A DNA stretch of 64,000 nucleotides from Halopenitus sp041821145 (GTDB lineage: Archaea > Halobacteriota > Halobacteria > Halobacteriales > Haloferacaceae), in NCBI RefSeq assembly GCF_041821145.1, contig NZ_JBGUBC010000015.1:1-64000 (forward strand), in the 5' to 3' direction. Position numbers and translations under genes: made by a program. Shown here one piece after another: positions 48,455 through 56,945 of this stretch (position 1 is its first letter; each line of letters opens with the position of its first letter). A model generated the notes under the pieces. That model was not told the DNA's origin and searched no databases. It was given only the letters and a program-made list of their open reading frames with translations.

Positions 48455-49213
48455 TCACTCGATCCGGGTTCCGGGATCCTCGCCGCGGAGGAACCCGGAT
48501 AGCTCGTTGGGGCCGAACACGAAGGCCGGCGCATCGAGTGCGAGCAGCTCACGGACCTTGGCAGCCATTCCACCGGAGACGTCGGTCGCGTCGCTCGCAC
48601 CGAGGACGTCCGCCACCTCCTCGAATTCCTCGATCAACGACACGACCTCTCCGTCGTCAAGCACGCCGGGAACGGTCGAACAGACTCCGACGCGGTCGGC
48701 ATCAAGGGCGGCCGCGAGTTCGACGACGAGTTCGTCTCCGGAGATGACGGAAACCCCCTCGCCAGCCGTGGCGATCCCGTCGCCGTGGAGCACGGGAACG
48801 AACCCTTCCGAAAGCAGAGTTCCCGTCGATCCGATCGGCAGGGCGAGTTCCCCGTCGACGCCCTCCGGACGCGCGGCCAGGGAGAGGGGATGGATCGGAA
48901 CCGCATCGACGCCCCGCTCGTGGAGTCGGTCGAGGACGAAGCGGTTGAGCGTCGTCATTGCCCCGTGGACGTCCATCACGGCACCGACGTCGTGGGTCCC
49001 GGTGGCCGTCGAGAGTCCATGTTCGCTAGCGTGATGGTGGCCGAAGCTGCCGCCGCCGTGGACGATCACGAGATCCCCGACCGTGTCGTCGGCGATCGCG
49101 CCCGCTATCGCGTCGCTGGCGGCATCGAGAGCCGGTCCGTCGAGCGTCTCGGGGCGGTCCTTGTCGGTGATCACGCTGCCGCCGAGTTTCACCACGAGAC
49201 GATCCCCGGACAT
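48455..49213 (-). CDS. ipk: isopentenyl phosphate kinase
   Basis: IPK phosphorylates isopentenyl phosphate to isopentenyl diphosphate in the archaeal mevalonate pathway. The 252-residue amino-acid-kinase fold has LVVKLGGSVITDKDRPETLD, the catalytic-His loop VIVHGGGSFGHHHASEHGLS, GELALPIGSTGTLLSEGFVP, and DVSGGMAAKVRELLAL. The start overlaps the mevalonate kinase stop by one base (TGATG). It is the last gene of the operon; RNase J and GGPP synthase, expected next, are absent. Confidence 0.94.
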   Translation of the reverse strand: MSGDRLVVKLGGSVITDKDRPETLDGPALDAASDAIAGAIADDTVGDLVIVHGGGSFGHHHASEHGLSTATGTHDVGAVMDVHGAMTTLNRFVLDRLHERGVDAVPIHPLSLAARPEGVDGELALPIGSTGTLLSEGFVPVLHGDGIATAGEGVSVISGDELVVELAAALDADRVGVCSTVPGVLDDGEVVSLIEEFEEVADVLGASDATDVSGGMAAKVRELLALDAPAFVFGPNELSGFLRGEDPGTRIE

Positions 49214-50229
49214 CAGGTCGCCTCCACGCGAACCCCGTCGATCGCGAGTTCGGCACGAAACGCATCGACACAGCCCTGGGTGAACGAGAGTGCCGTCTCC
49301 GTCTCCGGCGTCGGATCGAGCGCGACGATACATCCGCCGCCGCCAGCACCGGTCAGCTTCGCGCCGTGGGCGCCGGCGTTGCGTGCCGCCCAGACCATCG
49401 CGTCGAGCGAGCGCGCGGAGACGCCGAGGGCCGACAGGAGTCCGTGGTTGAAGTTCATCAAGCCGCCCAGTTCCGCAAGCAGTTCGGGGCCTGGATCGGC
49501 CTCCGGATCCGCTTTGGCAAGCAGGGCCTCTCCCTCCCGGACGATATCGCCGATCGACTCGACCGTGTTGGCGGCGAAGTCGTAGGATTCTTTCAGCTCG
49601 CGGACGCCACCGACGAGCTTCCCGGTGTCACCGGCCCCGCCGTCGAACCCAACGACCAGCGGGAGGTTCGGTGTCTCGATCGTCGTACAGTCATCGCCCT
49701 CGACGCGCACTGCACCTCCCATCGCGGAACAGAACGTGTCCGCACGCGAGGCCTGCCCGTCCTGGACCTCGTACTCGGCACGATAGGCGCGTCGTGCGAT
49801 CTCTCGTCGATCGATCGGCTCGCCGAGCGCTCGGGTGGCCGCATCGATCCCGGCGACGACCACGGCCGCGGAGGATCCGAGTCCCGCCCCCAGCGGGATG
49901 TCGCTTTCGACGGTGATGTCGAATCCCGCGTTCGGTGCGTCGGCCGCCTCGCGGGCCTGACGAACCGCCGCGTCGACGTATCCAGTCGCGGCCGAAACAA
50001 GCGATTGGTCAACGTCGACGTCGGGTTGCGTCTCCGTGGATCCGTCGTACTCGACGGTAAATCCGTCCAACGAGAGGTCCTCGGCGGCGACGCGGACGTG
50101 GTCATCGGATCGCGGCTCGACGGTGACACGGGCCCGACGTTCGATCGCACACGGCACCGCAGGCTCCCCGTAGACGACGGCGTGTTCGCCAAAGAGGTAC
50201 ACCTTCCCCGGCGCGCTACAGACGGTCAT
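49213..50229 (-). CDS. mvk: mevalonate kinase
   Basis: This enzyme phosphorylates mevalonate, committing it to isoprenoid lipid synthesis. The 338-residue GHMP kinase begins MTVCSAPGKVYLFGEHAVVY-GEPAV. It carries the ATP loop PLGAGLGSSAAVVVAGIDAA, VQDGQASRADTFCSAMGGAV and the final GAHGAKLTGAGGGGCIVAL. The ATG at 50229 matches the family start; an upstream in-frame ATG at 50253 would add eight residues. It is 99 bases after the S2 gene and coupled to IPK. Confidence 0.94.
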   Translation of the reverse strand: MTVCSAPGKVYLFGEHAVVYGEPAVPCAIERRARVTVEPRSDDHVRVAAEDLSLDGFTVEYDGSTETQPDVDVDQSLVSAATGYVDAAVRQAREAADAPNAGFDITVESDIPLGAGLGSSAAVVVAGIDAATRALGEPIDRREIARRAYRAEYEVQDGQASRADTFCSAMGGAVRVEGDDCTTIETPNLPLVVGFDGGAGDTGKLVGGVRELKESYDFAANTVESIGDIVREGEALLAKADPEADPGPELLAELGGLMNFNHGLLSALGVSARSLDAMVWAARNAGAHGAKLTGAGGGGCIVALDPTPETETALSFTQGCVDAFRAELAIDGVRVEAT

Positions 50230-50328
50230 GTTCGTCCACACAGGCTCCGCCATAACAGGCGTTGCGCTTGCCGTCGACGTGAGGGACCGAAAACGGAACT
50301 CGAACGGAATCGTAAAATGTCGGCCGAA

Positions 50329-51117
50329 CTATAGCTCCGCCTCGAAGTCCTCGAGGGCGTAGAGCGTGTCGGCTCCACGGCGGTCGAGGGTCTCGTTGGC
50401 GAGCAGCCAGTAGACGATCGAGAGCGCGCGTCGTCCCTTGTTGTTCGTCGGGATGACGAGGTCGACGTTCGAAAGCTGGTTGTTGGAGTCGCACATCGCG
50501 ATGACGGGGATACCGACCGTGATGGCCTCCTTTACCGCCTGGGCGTCGCCGATCGGGTCGGTGACGACCAGCACGTCCGGTTCGATGTAGCCGGCGTAAT
50601 CGGGGTTCGTCAGCGTGCCGGGGATGAACCGTCCGGTTCGTGCGCGAGCGCCGATCGCGTCCGCGAACTTCTCGGCCGGGAATCGACCGTACTGTCGCGA
50701 GGAGGTGACGAGCACCTGCTCGGGGTCGTAATCGGACAGGAAGTCGGCGGCCACGCGGATGCGCCCGTCCGTCTTGGAGACGTCGAGCACGTAGAGACCG
50801 TCATCGCGAACCCGGTGGATGAACCGCTCCATGTCCTGGGTTTTCTGTTGAGTACCGATGTGGACGCCGGCGCCGAGGTAATCCTCGACGGGGATGAGGA
50901 GGTCGGCCTCCTCGTCGGGCATGACGTCCTCGTCGAAGGGGGAGCCGGCCTCCTCCGGCTCCTCCTCGGCTTCGAGGTCGTCCGTCTCCGTCGGCTCGTC
51001 CGCCGCATCGGTAGGCTGTGCTGCTGTCGTGTCGGTCTCGTCCTCGACGGATGCGGCATCGGCCTCCTCGGCCGCCGTCTCATCGTCGAGTTCGACCGCG
51101 TCGTTGTCCTCGGTCAT
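50329..51117 (-). CDS. rpsB: 30S ribosomal protein S2
   Basis: The 262-residue protein has an acidic N-terminal extension of about 65 residues (MTEDNDAVELDDETAAEEAD). The S2/SA core follows: LGAGVHIGTQQKTQDMERFI, VRDDGLYVLDVSKTDGRIRV, RFIPGTLTNPDYAGYIEPDV-LVVTDP, and IPVIAMCDSNNQLSNVDLVI-PTNNKGRRALS. The long acidic leader is a haloarchaeal trait. It lies 45 bases after enolase. Confidence 0.96.
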   Translation of the reverse strand: MTEDNDAVELDDETAAEEADAASVEDETDTTAAQPTDAADEPTETDDLEAEEEPEEAGSPFDEDVMPDEEADLLIPVEDYLGAGVHIGTQQKTQDMERFIHRVRDDGLYVLDVSKTDGRIRVAADFLSDYDPEQVLVTSSRQYGRFPAEKFADAIGARARTGRFIPGTLTNPDYAGYIEPDVLVVTDPIGDAQAVKEAITVGIPVIAMCDSNNQLSNVDLVIPTNNKGRRALSIVYWLLANETLDRRGADTLYALEDFEAEL

Positions 51118-51162
51118 CGGTTGTCCGTTGTCGTGTTGGTTGTCCGTAGTCTACGCATCGTC

Positions 51163-52365
51163 TCAGACCGCTCCCTCGGCGATCCGGATCAGCTCGTTGA
51201 GCTTGGCGGTTCGCTCGCCGCCAACCGTCCCCGTCTTGATGTAGGGGGCGTCGGTCGCGACGGCCAGATGGGCGATCGTCGTGTCCTCCGTCTCGCCGGA
51301 TCGGTGGGAGATGACGGATTCGTATCCGTTTCGGGTGGCCAGTTCGACGGCGTCGAACGCCTGTGAGAGCGTGCCGATCTGGTTTGGCTTGATCAGAATG
51401 CTGTTTGCGGCACCTACGTCGATCCCCTCCTCGAGGCGGTCGACGTTGGTGACGAACAGATCGTCGCCACAGACGAGCGTCCGGTCGCCGACGCGTTCGG
51501 TCAGCTGCGCGAACCGATCATAGTCGTCCTCATCGAGCGGATCCTCGACGTACGCGAGATCATACTCGTCGACGAGACCGGCGACGTACTCGACTTGCTC
51601 GTCGGGCGAACGCGTCTCGTCGCCGTAGACGTACGTGTCAGTCTCGGCGTCGTACAGTTCCGCGCCGGCCATGTCGAGACCAAAGCGGATCGAGAATCCG
51701 ACCTCGTCGGCAACGAGGTCCGTCGCCTCGGCCATCACCTCGAACGCCTCCTCGTCGGAAATGGAGGGGGCCAGCGCGCCTTCATCGCCCTTGGCGGCCG
51801 GAACGCCCCTGTCGGCCAGGATCGATTCCGCAGTCGCGTGAACGGCGGCGTTCGCAAAGACGGCCTCCGTCACGCTCGGGGCCCCGACGGGCGCCGCGAG
51901 GAACTCCTGGATGTCCGTTGCATCCGCCGCGTGTTCGCCTCCGCCGATGACGTTGCCAAGCGGGATCGGGAAGTTCTCCCCGCGGAAGGCGCCACCGAGG
52001 TGCTGATACAGCGGGGCGCCGAGGACGTCTGCGGCGGCCTTTGCGGCGGCCATGGAGATCGCGACCGCCGAGTTGGCGCCGATCTCCGAGAAGTCCTCGG
52101 TGCCGTCGGCGGCGCGCAGTGCGGCGTCGATCTCACGCTGGTCGCCCGCATACTGCCCCTCCAGACGGGGAACCGCGTGCTCGCGGGCGGCGGCGATCGC
52201 CTCGGATGGCGGCCGTTCGACGGCCTCGTACTCGCCGGTCGAGGCGCCCGAGGGCGCAGCCGCGCGTCCGAATCCCCCCGACTCGGTGAGAACGTCCGCC
52301 TCCACCGTTGGGTTGCCACGCGAATCGAGCACGCGGCGCAACGCGACCGACGTGACGCGCGTCAT
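51163..52365 (-). CDS. eno: enolase
   Basis: This glycolytic/gluconeogenic enzyme interconverts 2-phosphoglycerate and phosphoenolpyruvate. The 400-residue protein has VLDSRGNPTVEADVLTESGG, GAAPSGASTGEYEAVE-type N-terminal residues, YVEDPLDEDDYDRFAQLTER, VCGDDLFVTNVDRLEEGIDV, SILIKPNQIGTLSQAFDAVE, and SHRSGETEDTTIAHLAVATD with the substrate-binding SHRSGE. The start shares a base with the rpoK stop. Its place in a ribosomal/RNA polymerase operon is conserved across archaea. Confidence 0.96.
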   Translation of the reverse strand: MTRVTSVALRRVLDSRGNPTVEADVLTESGGFGRAAAPSGASTGEYEAVERPPSEAIAAAREHAVPRLEGQYAGDQREIDAALRAADGTEDFSEIGANSAVAISMAAAKAAADVLGAPLYQHLGGAFRGENFPIPLGNVIGGGEHAADATDIQEFLAAPVGAPSVTEAVFANAAVHATAESILADRGVPAAKGDEGALAPSISDEEAFEVMAEATDLVADEVGFSIRFGLDMAGAELYDAETDTYVYGDETRSPDEQVEYVAGLVDEYDLAYVEDPLDEDDYDRFAQLTERVGDRTLVCGDDLFVTNVDRLEEGIDVGAANSILIKPNQIGTLSQAFDAVELATRNGYESVISHRSGETEDTTIAHLAVATDAPYIKTGTVGGERTAKLNELIRIAEGAV

Positions 52366-52541
52366 TACGCCTCCTCCCTCCGAACGGTAAAGGGGAGGAC
52401 TCCGGCGTCGTACTCCTCGGCGGCGACGAGTATCGGCTGCGTCTCGCTGGTGTCTATCAACACCGGTGCGCCGTAGGACACCTGCAGCGCTCTCGCGCCC
52501 AGGATACGTGCCTTCTCGTAGCGATTGTGGTTTTGAGACAT
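52365..52541 (-). CDS. rpoK: RNA polymerase subunit K (Rpb6/omega homologue)
   Basis: The 58-residue subunit stabilises the polymerase. MSQNHNRYEKARILGARALQ-VSYGAPVLID matches the Rpb6 core (RYExARIxGARALQxSxGAPxLI), and VLPFTVRR is the usual end. A GTG six bases upstream of the chosen ATG is possible. The stop overlaps the enolase start. Confidence 0.95.
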   Translation of the reverse strand: MSQNHNRYEKARILGARALQVSYGAPVLIDTSETQPILVAAEEYDAGVLPFTVRREEA

Positions 52542-52543
52542 GG

Positions 52544-52738
52544 TCACTGATACGGCGAGACGACGTCGACGAGGTCCGTGTGGCTCACCATCATTCGGCG
52601 ACAGCAGTGACGGTCGACGCCGAGATCGTCGAGCACTTCGCCGGGATCCTCATCTCCCTCGCGTGCGCGGTCTTTGAACTCGTCCCAATGTTCACCGATG
52701 ACGTTACCGCAGGTGAAACACCGGACTGGGATCATCAT
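52544..52738 (-). CDS. rpoN: RNA polymerase subunit N (Rpb10 homologue)
   Basis: The 64-residue zinc-binding subunit reads MMIPVRCFTCGNVIGEHWDE and later LDDLGVDRHCCRRMMVSHTD. The CFTC and CC pairs are the Rpb10 zinc site. It is adjacent to rpoK, with 2 bases between, in the conserved operon. Confidence 0.96.
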   Translation of the reverse strand: MMIPVRCFTCGNVIGEHWDEFKDRAREGDEDPGEVLDDLGVDRHCCRRMMVSHTDLVDVVSPYQ

Positions 52739-52750
52739 GGGTGGATCACC

Positions 52751-53149
52751 TCAGCGGTAGGACTTCTGGTAGCGGGCACGTGCGCCGGGCCCGCCCCACT
52801 TTTTGGGTTCGGACTGGCGAACGTCGTTGACCAGCAGCGTCCGATCGAAGTTCAGATACGCCTCGCGCAACTCGGCATCGCCGAGATGCTGCACCAGCCC
52901 GCGAGCGATCGCGGTCCGTGCGGCGTCGGCCTGTCCGCTGAAGCCGCCGCCGTCGACGGAGACGTCGATGTCGACGCCGTCGCGAAGCTCCTCGCCGGCG
53001 ATGCGGAACGGTTCGAGCATCTTCAAGCGAGCCTGCTCCGGCTCGACGAGTTCGACGGGCTGGGAGTTGATTCGAACGCGACCCTTGCCGTCACGCACGG
53101 TGGCGCGGGCAACGGCCGTCTTCTTCTTTCCGGAGGTATTCGTTACCAT
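52751..53149 (-). CDS. rpsI: 30S ribosomal protein S9
   Basis: The 132-residue protein starts MVTNTSGKKKTAVARATVRD and has GRVRINSQPVELVEPEQARL, VDGGGFSGQADAARTAIARG, and the C-terminal ARARYQKSYR that reaches the P-site tRNA. It overlaps the L13 gene by 7 bases. Confidence 0.96.
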   Translation of the reverse strand: MVTNTSGKKKTAVARATVRDGKGRVRINSQPVELVEPEQARLKMLEPFRIAGEELRDGVDIDVSVDGGGFSGQADAARTAIARGLVQHLGDAELREAYLNFDRTLLVNDVRQSEPKKWGGPGARARYQKSYR

Positions 53150-53592
53150 GTGACGTTAGCACCCAGACTCTCGGAGACGTCCCCGATCGTCGTGAATTTG
53201 ATGTTCGATAGTCGATCCAGCGACGTGCCGTCGAGCACGACCGACTCGTAGTCGTCGTCGCGCTCGTAGGGATTTCCGACGTACACGCGGACGTTCTCGA
53301 ACGCCTCGCGACCACGGTCGGTCTTGTAAGGGACCATCCCGCGGATCGCCCGCTTGAAGATGCGGTCCGGCCGTTTCGGGAAGTATGGACCGCTGTCGGA
53401 TCCCAGGTTGGCACGCGTGTGGTAGGTGTCCATCGTGTCCTCCTCGTTGCCGGTGATCACCGCGTTCTCGGCGTTGACCACGGCGACGCGATCGCCATCG
53501 AGCGCGCGGGTCGCGACGTTCGATGCGACGCGTCCGAGAATGCAGTCGCGGGCGTCGACGACGACGTCCGCGTCGAATTCGGAGAGGTTCAT
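53143..53592 (-). CDS. rplM: 50S ribosomal protein L13
   Basis: The 149-residue protein has VVVDARDCILGRVASNVATR, AVVNAENAVITGNEEDTMDT, and PDRIFKRAIRGMVPYKTDRG, matching archaeal L13. It overlaps L18e by 4 bases and S9 by 7, so the three are translated as a set. Confidence 0.96.
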   Translation of the reverse strand: MNLSEFDADVVVDARDCILGRVASNVATRALDGDRVAVVNAENAVITGNEEDTMDTYHTRANLGSDSGPYFPKRPDRIFKRAIRGMVPYKTDRGREAFENVRVYVGNPYERDDDYESVVLDGTSLDRLSNIKFTTIGDVSESLGANVTW

Positions 53593-53942
53593 CGGATCAC
53601 CCGTACGTTCGATCCGCTGGGATTTCGTTCGACGAACTGTTCGAGCGACACTGCGTCGCCGGCCTGGTCGATCTTGCGTCGGGCGGTCCCCGAGAAGTCG
53701 ACGGCAGCGACGGTGACGTTCTTCTCCAGCACACCGCTACCCAGCACCTTGCCGGGAACGATGACCGCCTCGTCTTCCTGGGCGTATCGTTCGATGCGTC
53801 CCAGGTTGACCTCAGCGTGGGTGCGCCGGGGCTTTTCCAACCGGTCCGCGATGTCCTGCCAGACTGCGGCATCGGACTCACGGGATGCCGACTTGAGATC
53901 GGCGATGAGGTTCTGTAATCGTGGATTCGTCTTGCTACTCAT
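53589..53942 (-). CDS. rpl18e: 50S ribosomal protein L18e
   Basis: The 117-residue protein has NPRLQNLIADLKSASRESDA, RRTHAEVNLGRIERYAQEDE, and VIVPGKVLGSGVLEKNVTVA, diagnostic of L18e/L15-type archaeal ribosomal proteins. It is preceded by tRNA-Leu(CAG) 89 bases upstream in the same transcript. Confidence 0.96.
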   Translation of the reverse strand: MSSKTNPRLQNLIADLKSASRESDAAVWQDIADRLEKPRRTHAEVNLGRIERYAQEDEAVIVPGKVLGSGVLEKNVTVAAVDFSGTARRKIDQAGDAVSLEQFVERNPSGSNVRVIR

Positions 53943-54031
53943 TGGTCTCCTCCTGTATGGAAGGTCGTGAATACGCGTGAGATCGAGCGGCCGGACGCCG
54001 GTCGATCCCGGTCGATCGGGTAAAAGTGGAG

Positions 54032-54116
54032 TGCAGGGAGCAGGATTTGAACCTGCGGACCTCTACAGGACAGCGCCCTGAACGCTGCGCCGTTGGCCTG
54101 ACTTGGCTATCCCTGC
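54032..54116 (-). tRNA. tRNA-Leu (anticodon CAG)
   Basis: On the minus strand acceptor GCAGGGA pairs with TCCCTGC, with discriminator A. The anticodon stem CAGCG/CGCTG closes TTCAGGG (anticodon CAG). A long class II variable arm and a T arm of GCAGG-TTCAAAT-CCTGC follow. There is no intron or encoded CCA. It lies inside the ribosomal operon between rpoD and rpl18e. Confidence 0.95.
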
Positions 54117-54330
54117 GTGCACTCCACGCTACCGTATCGCCCTTCAAACCACTTTCGGTCCGCCGGCCCCCCGCGATCGCAGGCGGGCGGGAATCGGTCT
54201 CGTCGAAACGGGACCGGTTCGCGGGGAAGATACCATCGGCTCCTGCTGGCGTGTCGGCGGGAAACGCCGACTCACCGAGCGCGTGGGGATCTTCCGTGGT
54301 GGTGTGAAGGGTCATGGTCGTTCTCGTGGG

Positions 54331-55083
54331 TTAGACGGCGACCGTCTCTTGTAGTTCGTCCGCGCGATCCTCGATCGTCTCGATCGCGCGAAGCAGCAGT
54401 TCCTCGACGTCGAGGGATCCGTCCGTCTCGATGTGGAAGACGAACGCACCGGGAACGTCCTCGACGTTCACCTCCGTGCCGGGATACCGCTCGGAGAGGT
54501 CGTGGTCGAACTCCGCGGTCGGGACGATATCGCCGTCCTCCGTCTCGATGACGCCGCGAAGGATTCGAGCTTCCTCCTCGTCGAACTCGCCGAGGTCGTC
54601 CCCGACGGAGACACGCTGGAGGTGTCGATAGCCGACGGAGACGCCGCCCTGGTGTTTGGCGTGCTCTTTGCCCGTATCGAGCACCGCATCGGCTTCGAGT
54701 TCGATCCGCTGTCCCTCCTTCAACTCGATGATCGGGATGTTCTCATCGGCGGGCTCGACGAGCGGTTCCGAAGTCTCGATATCGCCCGAGTAGGCGGTTG
54801 CAGGCCCCTCGACGTCGAGCGCGAGGGTTACCTCGTCGCCGATCTCGAATTCCCCGATGGGAGTCGTGAGCGGGACGAGTCCGAGACGGAGCCCGAGCAT
54901 TTCGTCGAACAACACCGAGGAGTTCTCGAGGAACCGCACGGTGTCGATCGAGAACGTGGGCACGTCCGCGATCATCGCCCGGCGAATGCCGTTGGCGAAC
55001 GCCGGCGTGAGTCCGCGGATCAGGACCCGCGCACTCCGGTCCTCGCGTTCGATGTACTGCACGTCGAAGTCGGCCTCGCTCAT
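54331..55083 (-). CDS. rpoD: RNA polymerase subunit D (Rpb3/alpha homologue)
   Basis: Subunit D dimerises with L to start polymerase assembly. The 250-residue product has IRGLTPAFANGIRRAMIADV-PTFSIDTV, SSVLFDEMLGLRLGLVPLTT and a C-terminal dimerisation helix. It contains no cysteine, so the iron-sulfur cluster domain found in some archaeal RpoD proteins is absent, as expected for haloarchaea. A single base separates it from rpsK. Confidence 0.96.
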   Translation of the reverse strand: MSEADFDVQYIEREDRSARVLIRGLTPAFANGIRRAMIADVPTFSIDTVRFLENSSVLFDEMLGLRLGLVPLTTPIGEFEIGDEVTLALDVEGPATAYSGDIETSEPLVEPADENIPIIELKEGQRIELEADAVLDTGKEHAKHQGGVSVGYRHLQRVSVGDDLGEFDEEEARILRGVIETEDGDIVPTAEFDHDLSERYPGTEVNVEDVPGAFVFHIETDGSLDVEELLLRAIETIEDRADELQETVAV

Positions 55084-55084
55084 G

Positions 55085-55474
55085 TTAGATCCGTTTGTTC
55101 TTCGGCGCTTTCGTTCCGTCGTGCGGGATCGGCGTCACGTCCTCGATCCGGCCGATCTCCACGCCGGCGCGTGCGAGCGCCCGAATCGTCGCTTGGGCGC
55201 CAGGACCGGTCGACTTGTTGAGGTTGCCGCCGGGTCCGCGCACACGAACGTGTACGCCCTCCAGACCGGCCGCCTTGACCTCCTCGGCGACGACCTCGGC
55301 CATCTGCATGGCCGCGTACGGCGAGGCCTCGTCGCGGTTCTGTTTCACCACGGTCCCGCCGGATGACTTGGCGATCGTCTCCGCGCCGGTCTCGTCGGTG
55401 ACCGTGACGAGCGTGTTGTTGAACGATGCATAGACGTGGGCAATTCCCCACTTTCCGTCCTCTGTTTCGCTCAT
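55085..55474 (-). CDS. rpsK: 30S ribosomal protein S11
   Basis: The 129-residue protein has KWGIAHVYASFNNTLVTVTD, SSGGTVVKQNRDEASPYAAM, VHVRVRGPGGNLNKSTGPGA-QATIRALARAG, and ends VTPIPHDGTKAPKNKRI, the S11 signature. It is 6 bases after rpsD. Confidence 0.97.
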   Translation of the reverse strand: MSETEDGKWGIAHVYASFNNTLVTVTDETGAETIAKSSGGTVVKQNRDEASPYAAMQMAEVVAEEVKAAGLEGVHVRVRGPGGNLNKSTGPGAQATIRALARAGVEIGRIEDVTPIPHDGTKAPKNKRI

Positions 55475-55480
55475 GGGTGG

Positions 55481-56008
55481 TTACTCCTGTGCCTCCGCAC
55501 GCTCGGGGTGTAGTTCGTCGGCGAGCGGGCTCGTTTCGTCGAAGGCGATTGCGTCCTCCTCCGTCGTATCGATCTTCTTCGCGGGTCGCGTGACCCGTGC
55601 GCCGTCCACCGTCACGTGGCCGTGGACGATGAACTGACGCGCCTGGCTCGTCGAGGAGGCGAGTCCGTTCCGATAGGTAACCGTCTGGAGACGACGCTCA
55701 AGCAGGTCCGTCACGTCGAGTGACAGAACCGACGAGATGTCGTCGTTCTCACTGAGGATGCCGAGGGTTCGAAGTCGGGTGAGAAACTCCGCTCCGGCTT
55801 CCTGGGCGGACTCGACGTCACCCTGTGCCTCTCCGAGCAGCCGTCGCGCCTCGCGGCGCATGTTCCGTAGCTCGGATTGGGCTCGCCAGAACTCCTCTTT
55901 GTTCTTCAGGCCGTATCGCGAGACCAGGTCGGCCTCCTCGGCGATCCGTTCGCCCTGATACGGATGGTTTGGCGTTTCGTAGCCCTTGGTGTTGTTGCCG
56001 GTCGTCAT
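55481..56008 (-). CDS. rpsD: 30S ribosomal protein S4
   Basis: The 175-residue protein has a basic/helical start (ETPNHPYQGERIAEEADLVS-RYGLKNKEEFWRAQSELRNM) and the S4 RNA-binding domain (LLERRLQTVTYRNGLASSTS-QARQFIVHGHVTVDGARVTR). It is archaeal in length. It overlaps S13 by 4 bases. Confidence 0.97.
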   Translation of the reverse strand: MTTGNNTKGYETPNHPYQGERIAEEADLVSRYGLKNKEEFWRAQSELRNMRREARRLLGEAQGDVESAQEAGAEFLTRLRTLGILSENDDISSVLSLDVTDLLERRLQTVTYRNGLASSTSQARQFIVHGHVTVDGARVTRPAKKIDTTEEDAIAFDETSPLADELHPERAEAQE

Positions 56009-56538
56009 TCTTCCTCACCAAGCGATTCCATTTCGGCTTCCTCTTCCGCCTGTTCTTCGCGGATCTCCTCGACGTTGACGCCGATGGTCCCTTCGGTCCG
56101 TCCCGTGGACTTGGTTCGCTGTCCGCGTACCTTCTGTCCGCGCTTGTGACGGGACCCTTTGTAGGATTCGATCATCTTCATGCGGTTGATGTCGTGTCGT
56201 CGCTGTTCGGAGAGTTCGGTTCCGATCTTGTGGTCGGTCTCGCCGGTGAAGAAGTCCTTCTGCCGGTTGACCATCCATTCTGGAACGTGCTCCTCGAAGT
56301 TTTCGACGACCTCGACGACGGCGTCGATCTCGTCATCCTCGAGCGCGCCGAACGTGGCCGTGCGGTCCACGTCGGCGGTCTCCGCGACGAGTCGAGCCGT
56401 GCGCGTGCCGATACCGTTGAGGTCTGTTAGGCTTCGCTCGACGGACTTCGTCCCATCGAGGTCCGCGGACCCGATGCGAACGAAGTACCGGAGGTCCTCC
56501 TCCTCCGCCGAGTCGTCCTGTGGTTCTTCTGCACTCAT
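56005..56538 (-). CDS. rpsM: 30S ribosomal protein S13
   Basis: The 177-residue protein begins with an acidic stretch (MSAEEPQDDSAEEEDLRYFV). It contains LTDLNGIGTRTARLVAETAD, PEWMVNRQKDFFTGETDHKI, INRMKMIESYKGSRHKRGQK-VRGQRTKSTGRT, and an acidic tail. The upstream in-frame extension runs into the tRNA-Ser gene, so the ATG at 56538 is the start. Confidence 0.97.
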   Translation of the reverse strand: MSAEEPQDDSAEEEDLRYFVRIGSADLDGTKSVERSLTDLNGIGTRTARLVAETADVDRTATFGALEDDEIDAVVEVVENFEEHVPEWMVNRQKDFFTGETDHKIGTELSEQRRHDINRMKMIESYKGSRHKRGQKVRGQRTKSTGRTEGTIGVNVEEIREEQAEEEAEMESLGEEE

Positions 56539-56597
56539 TGTGGGTGGTGTGTCGGTGCGGGCAGTGGTCTCCCACGGCCTGCAAGTGTCGATTCGAG

Positions 56598-56683
56598 CGT
56601 TGCGGCGGGGATTCGAACCCCGGAGGCGTGACCGCCACAGAGTTAGCAACCCTGCGCCTTGGGCCAAACTTGGCTACCGCAAC
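56598..56683 (-). tRNA. tRNA-Ser (anticodon GCU)
   Basis: On the minus strand acceptor GTTGCGG pairs with CCGCAAC, with discriminator G. The anticodon stem CAGGG/CTCTG (one G-U pair) closes TTGCTAA (anticodon GCU). A long variable arm and a T arm of CGGGG-TTCGAAT-CCCCG follow. It is the first gene of the S13-S4-S11-RpoD operon. Confidence 0.95.
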
Positions 56684-56761
56684 CCTATCGTATCATCGCC
56701 CTTCCGGACTCGGGGCCCCGTGCCCCTGCAGTACGTGCGTATGAACGAACCCGTCATCGCC

Positions 56762-56769
56762 ACTTAAAC
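56762..56769 (-). promoter_or_regulatory. promoter of the tRNA-Ser/ribosomal protein operon
   Basis: GTTTAAGT on the minus strand is the best TATA element upstream of tRNA-Ser. Initiation near 56737 would leave about 55 bases before the mature tRNA, to be removed by RNase P. It may drive the entire 8-kb operon down to IPK. Confidence 0.55.
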
Positions 56770-56945
56770 ATCACGGATGCCACCGGGGCGTGTGCTGACC
56801 TCACACGATGCACGGAGCGATCGATGGGCTGTTGATCAGGACGTCGCTACTGAGCGGCCACGCCCGGCCACGTCGACGCTCCGGTCCGAGTACCCGATCG
56901 ACGGAGTCGACGCACCTTTTTGCCCTCCGGCGTAAATCCGTAGGT

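Noticed and set aside
53935..54315. Open frame on the minus strand running from the rpoD-tRNA gap through tRNA-Leu(CAG)
   Set aside because: It reads straight through the tRNA gene, has no family resemblance, and ends at rpl18e; it is chance coding.
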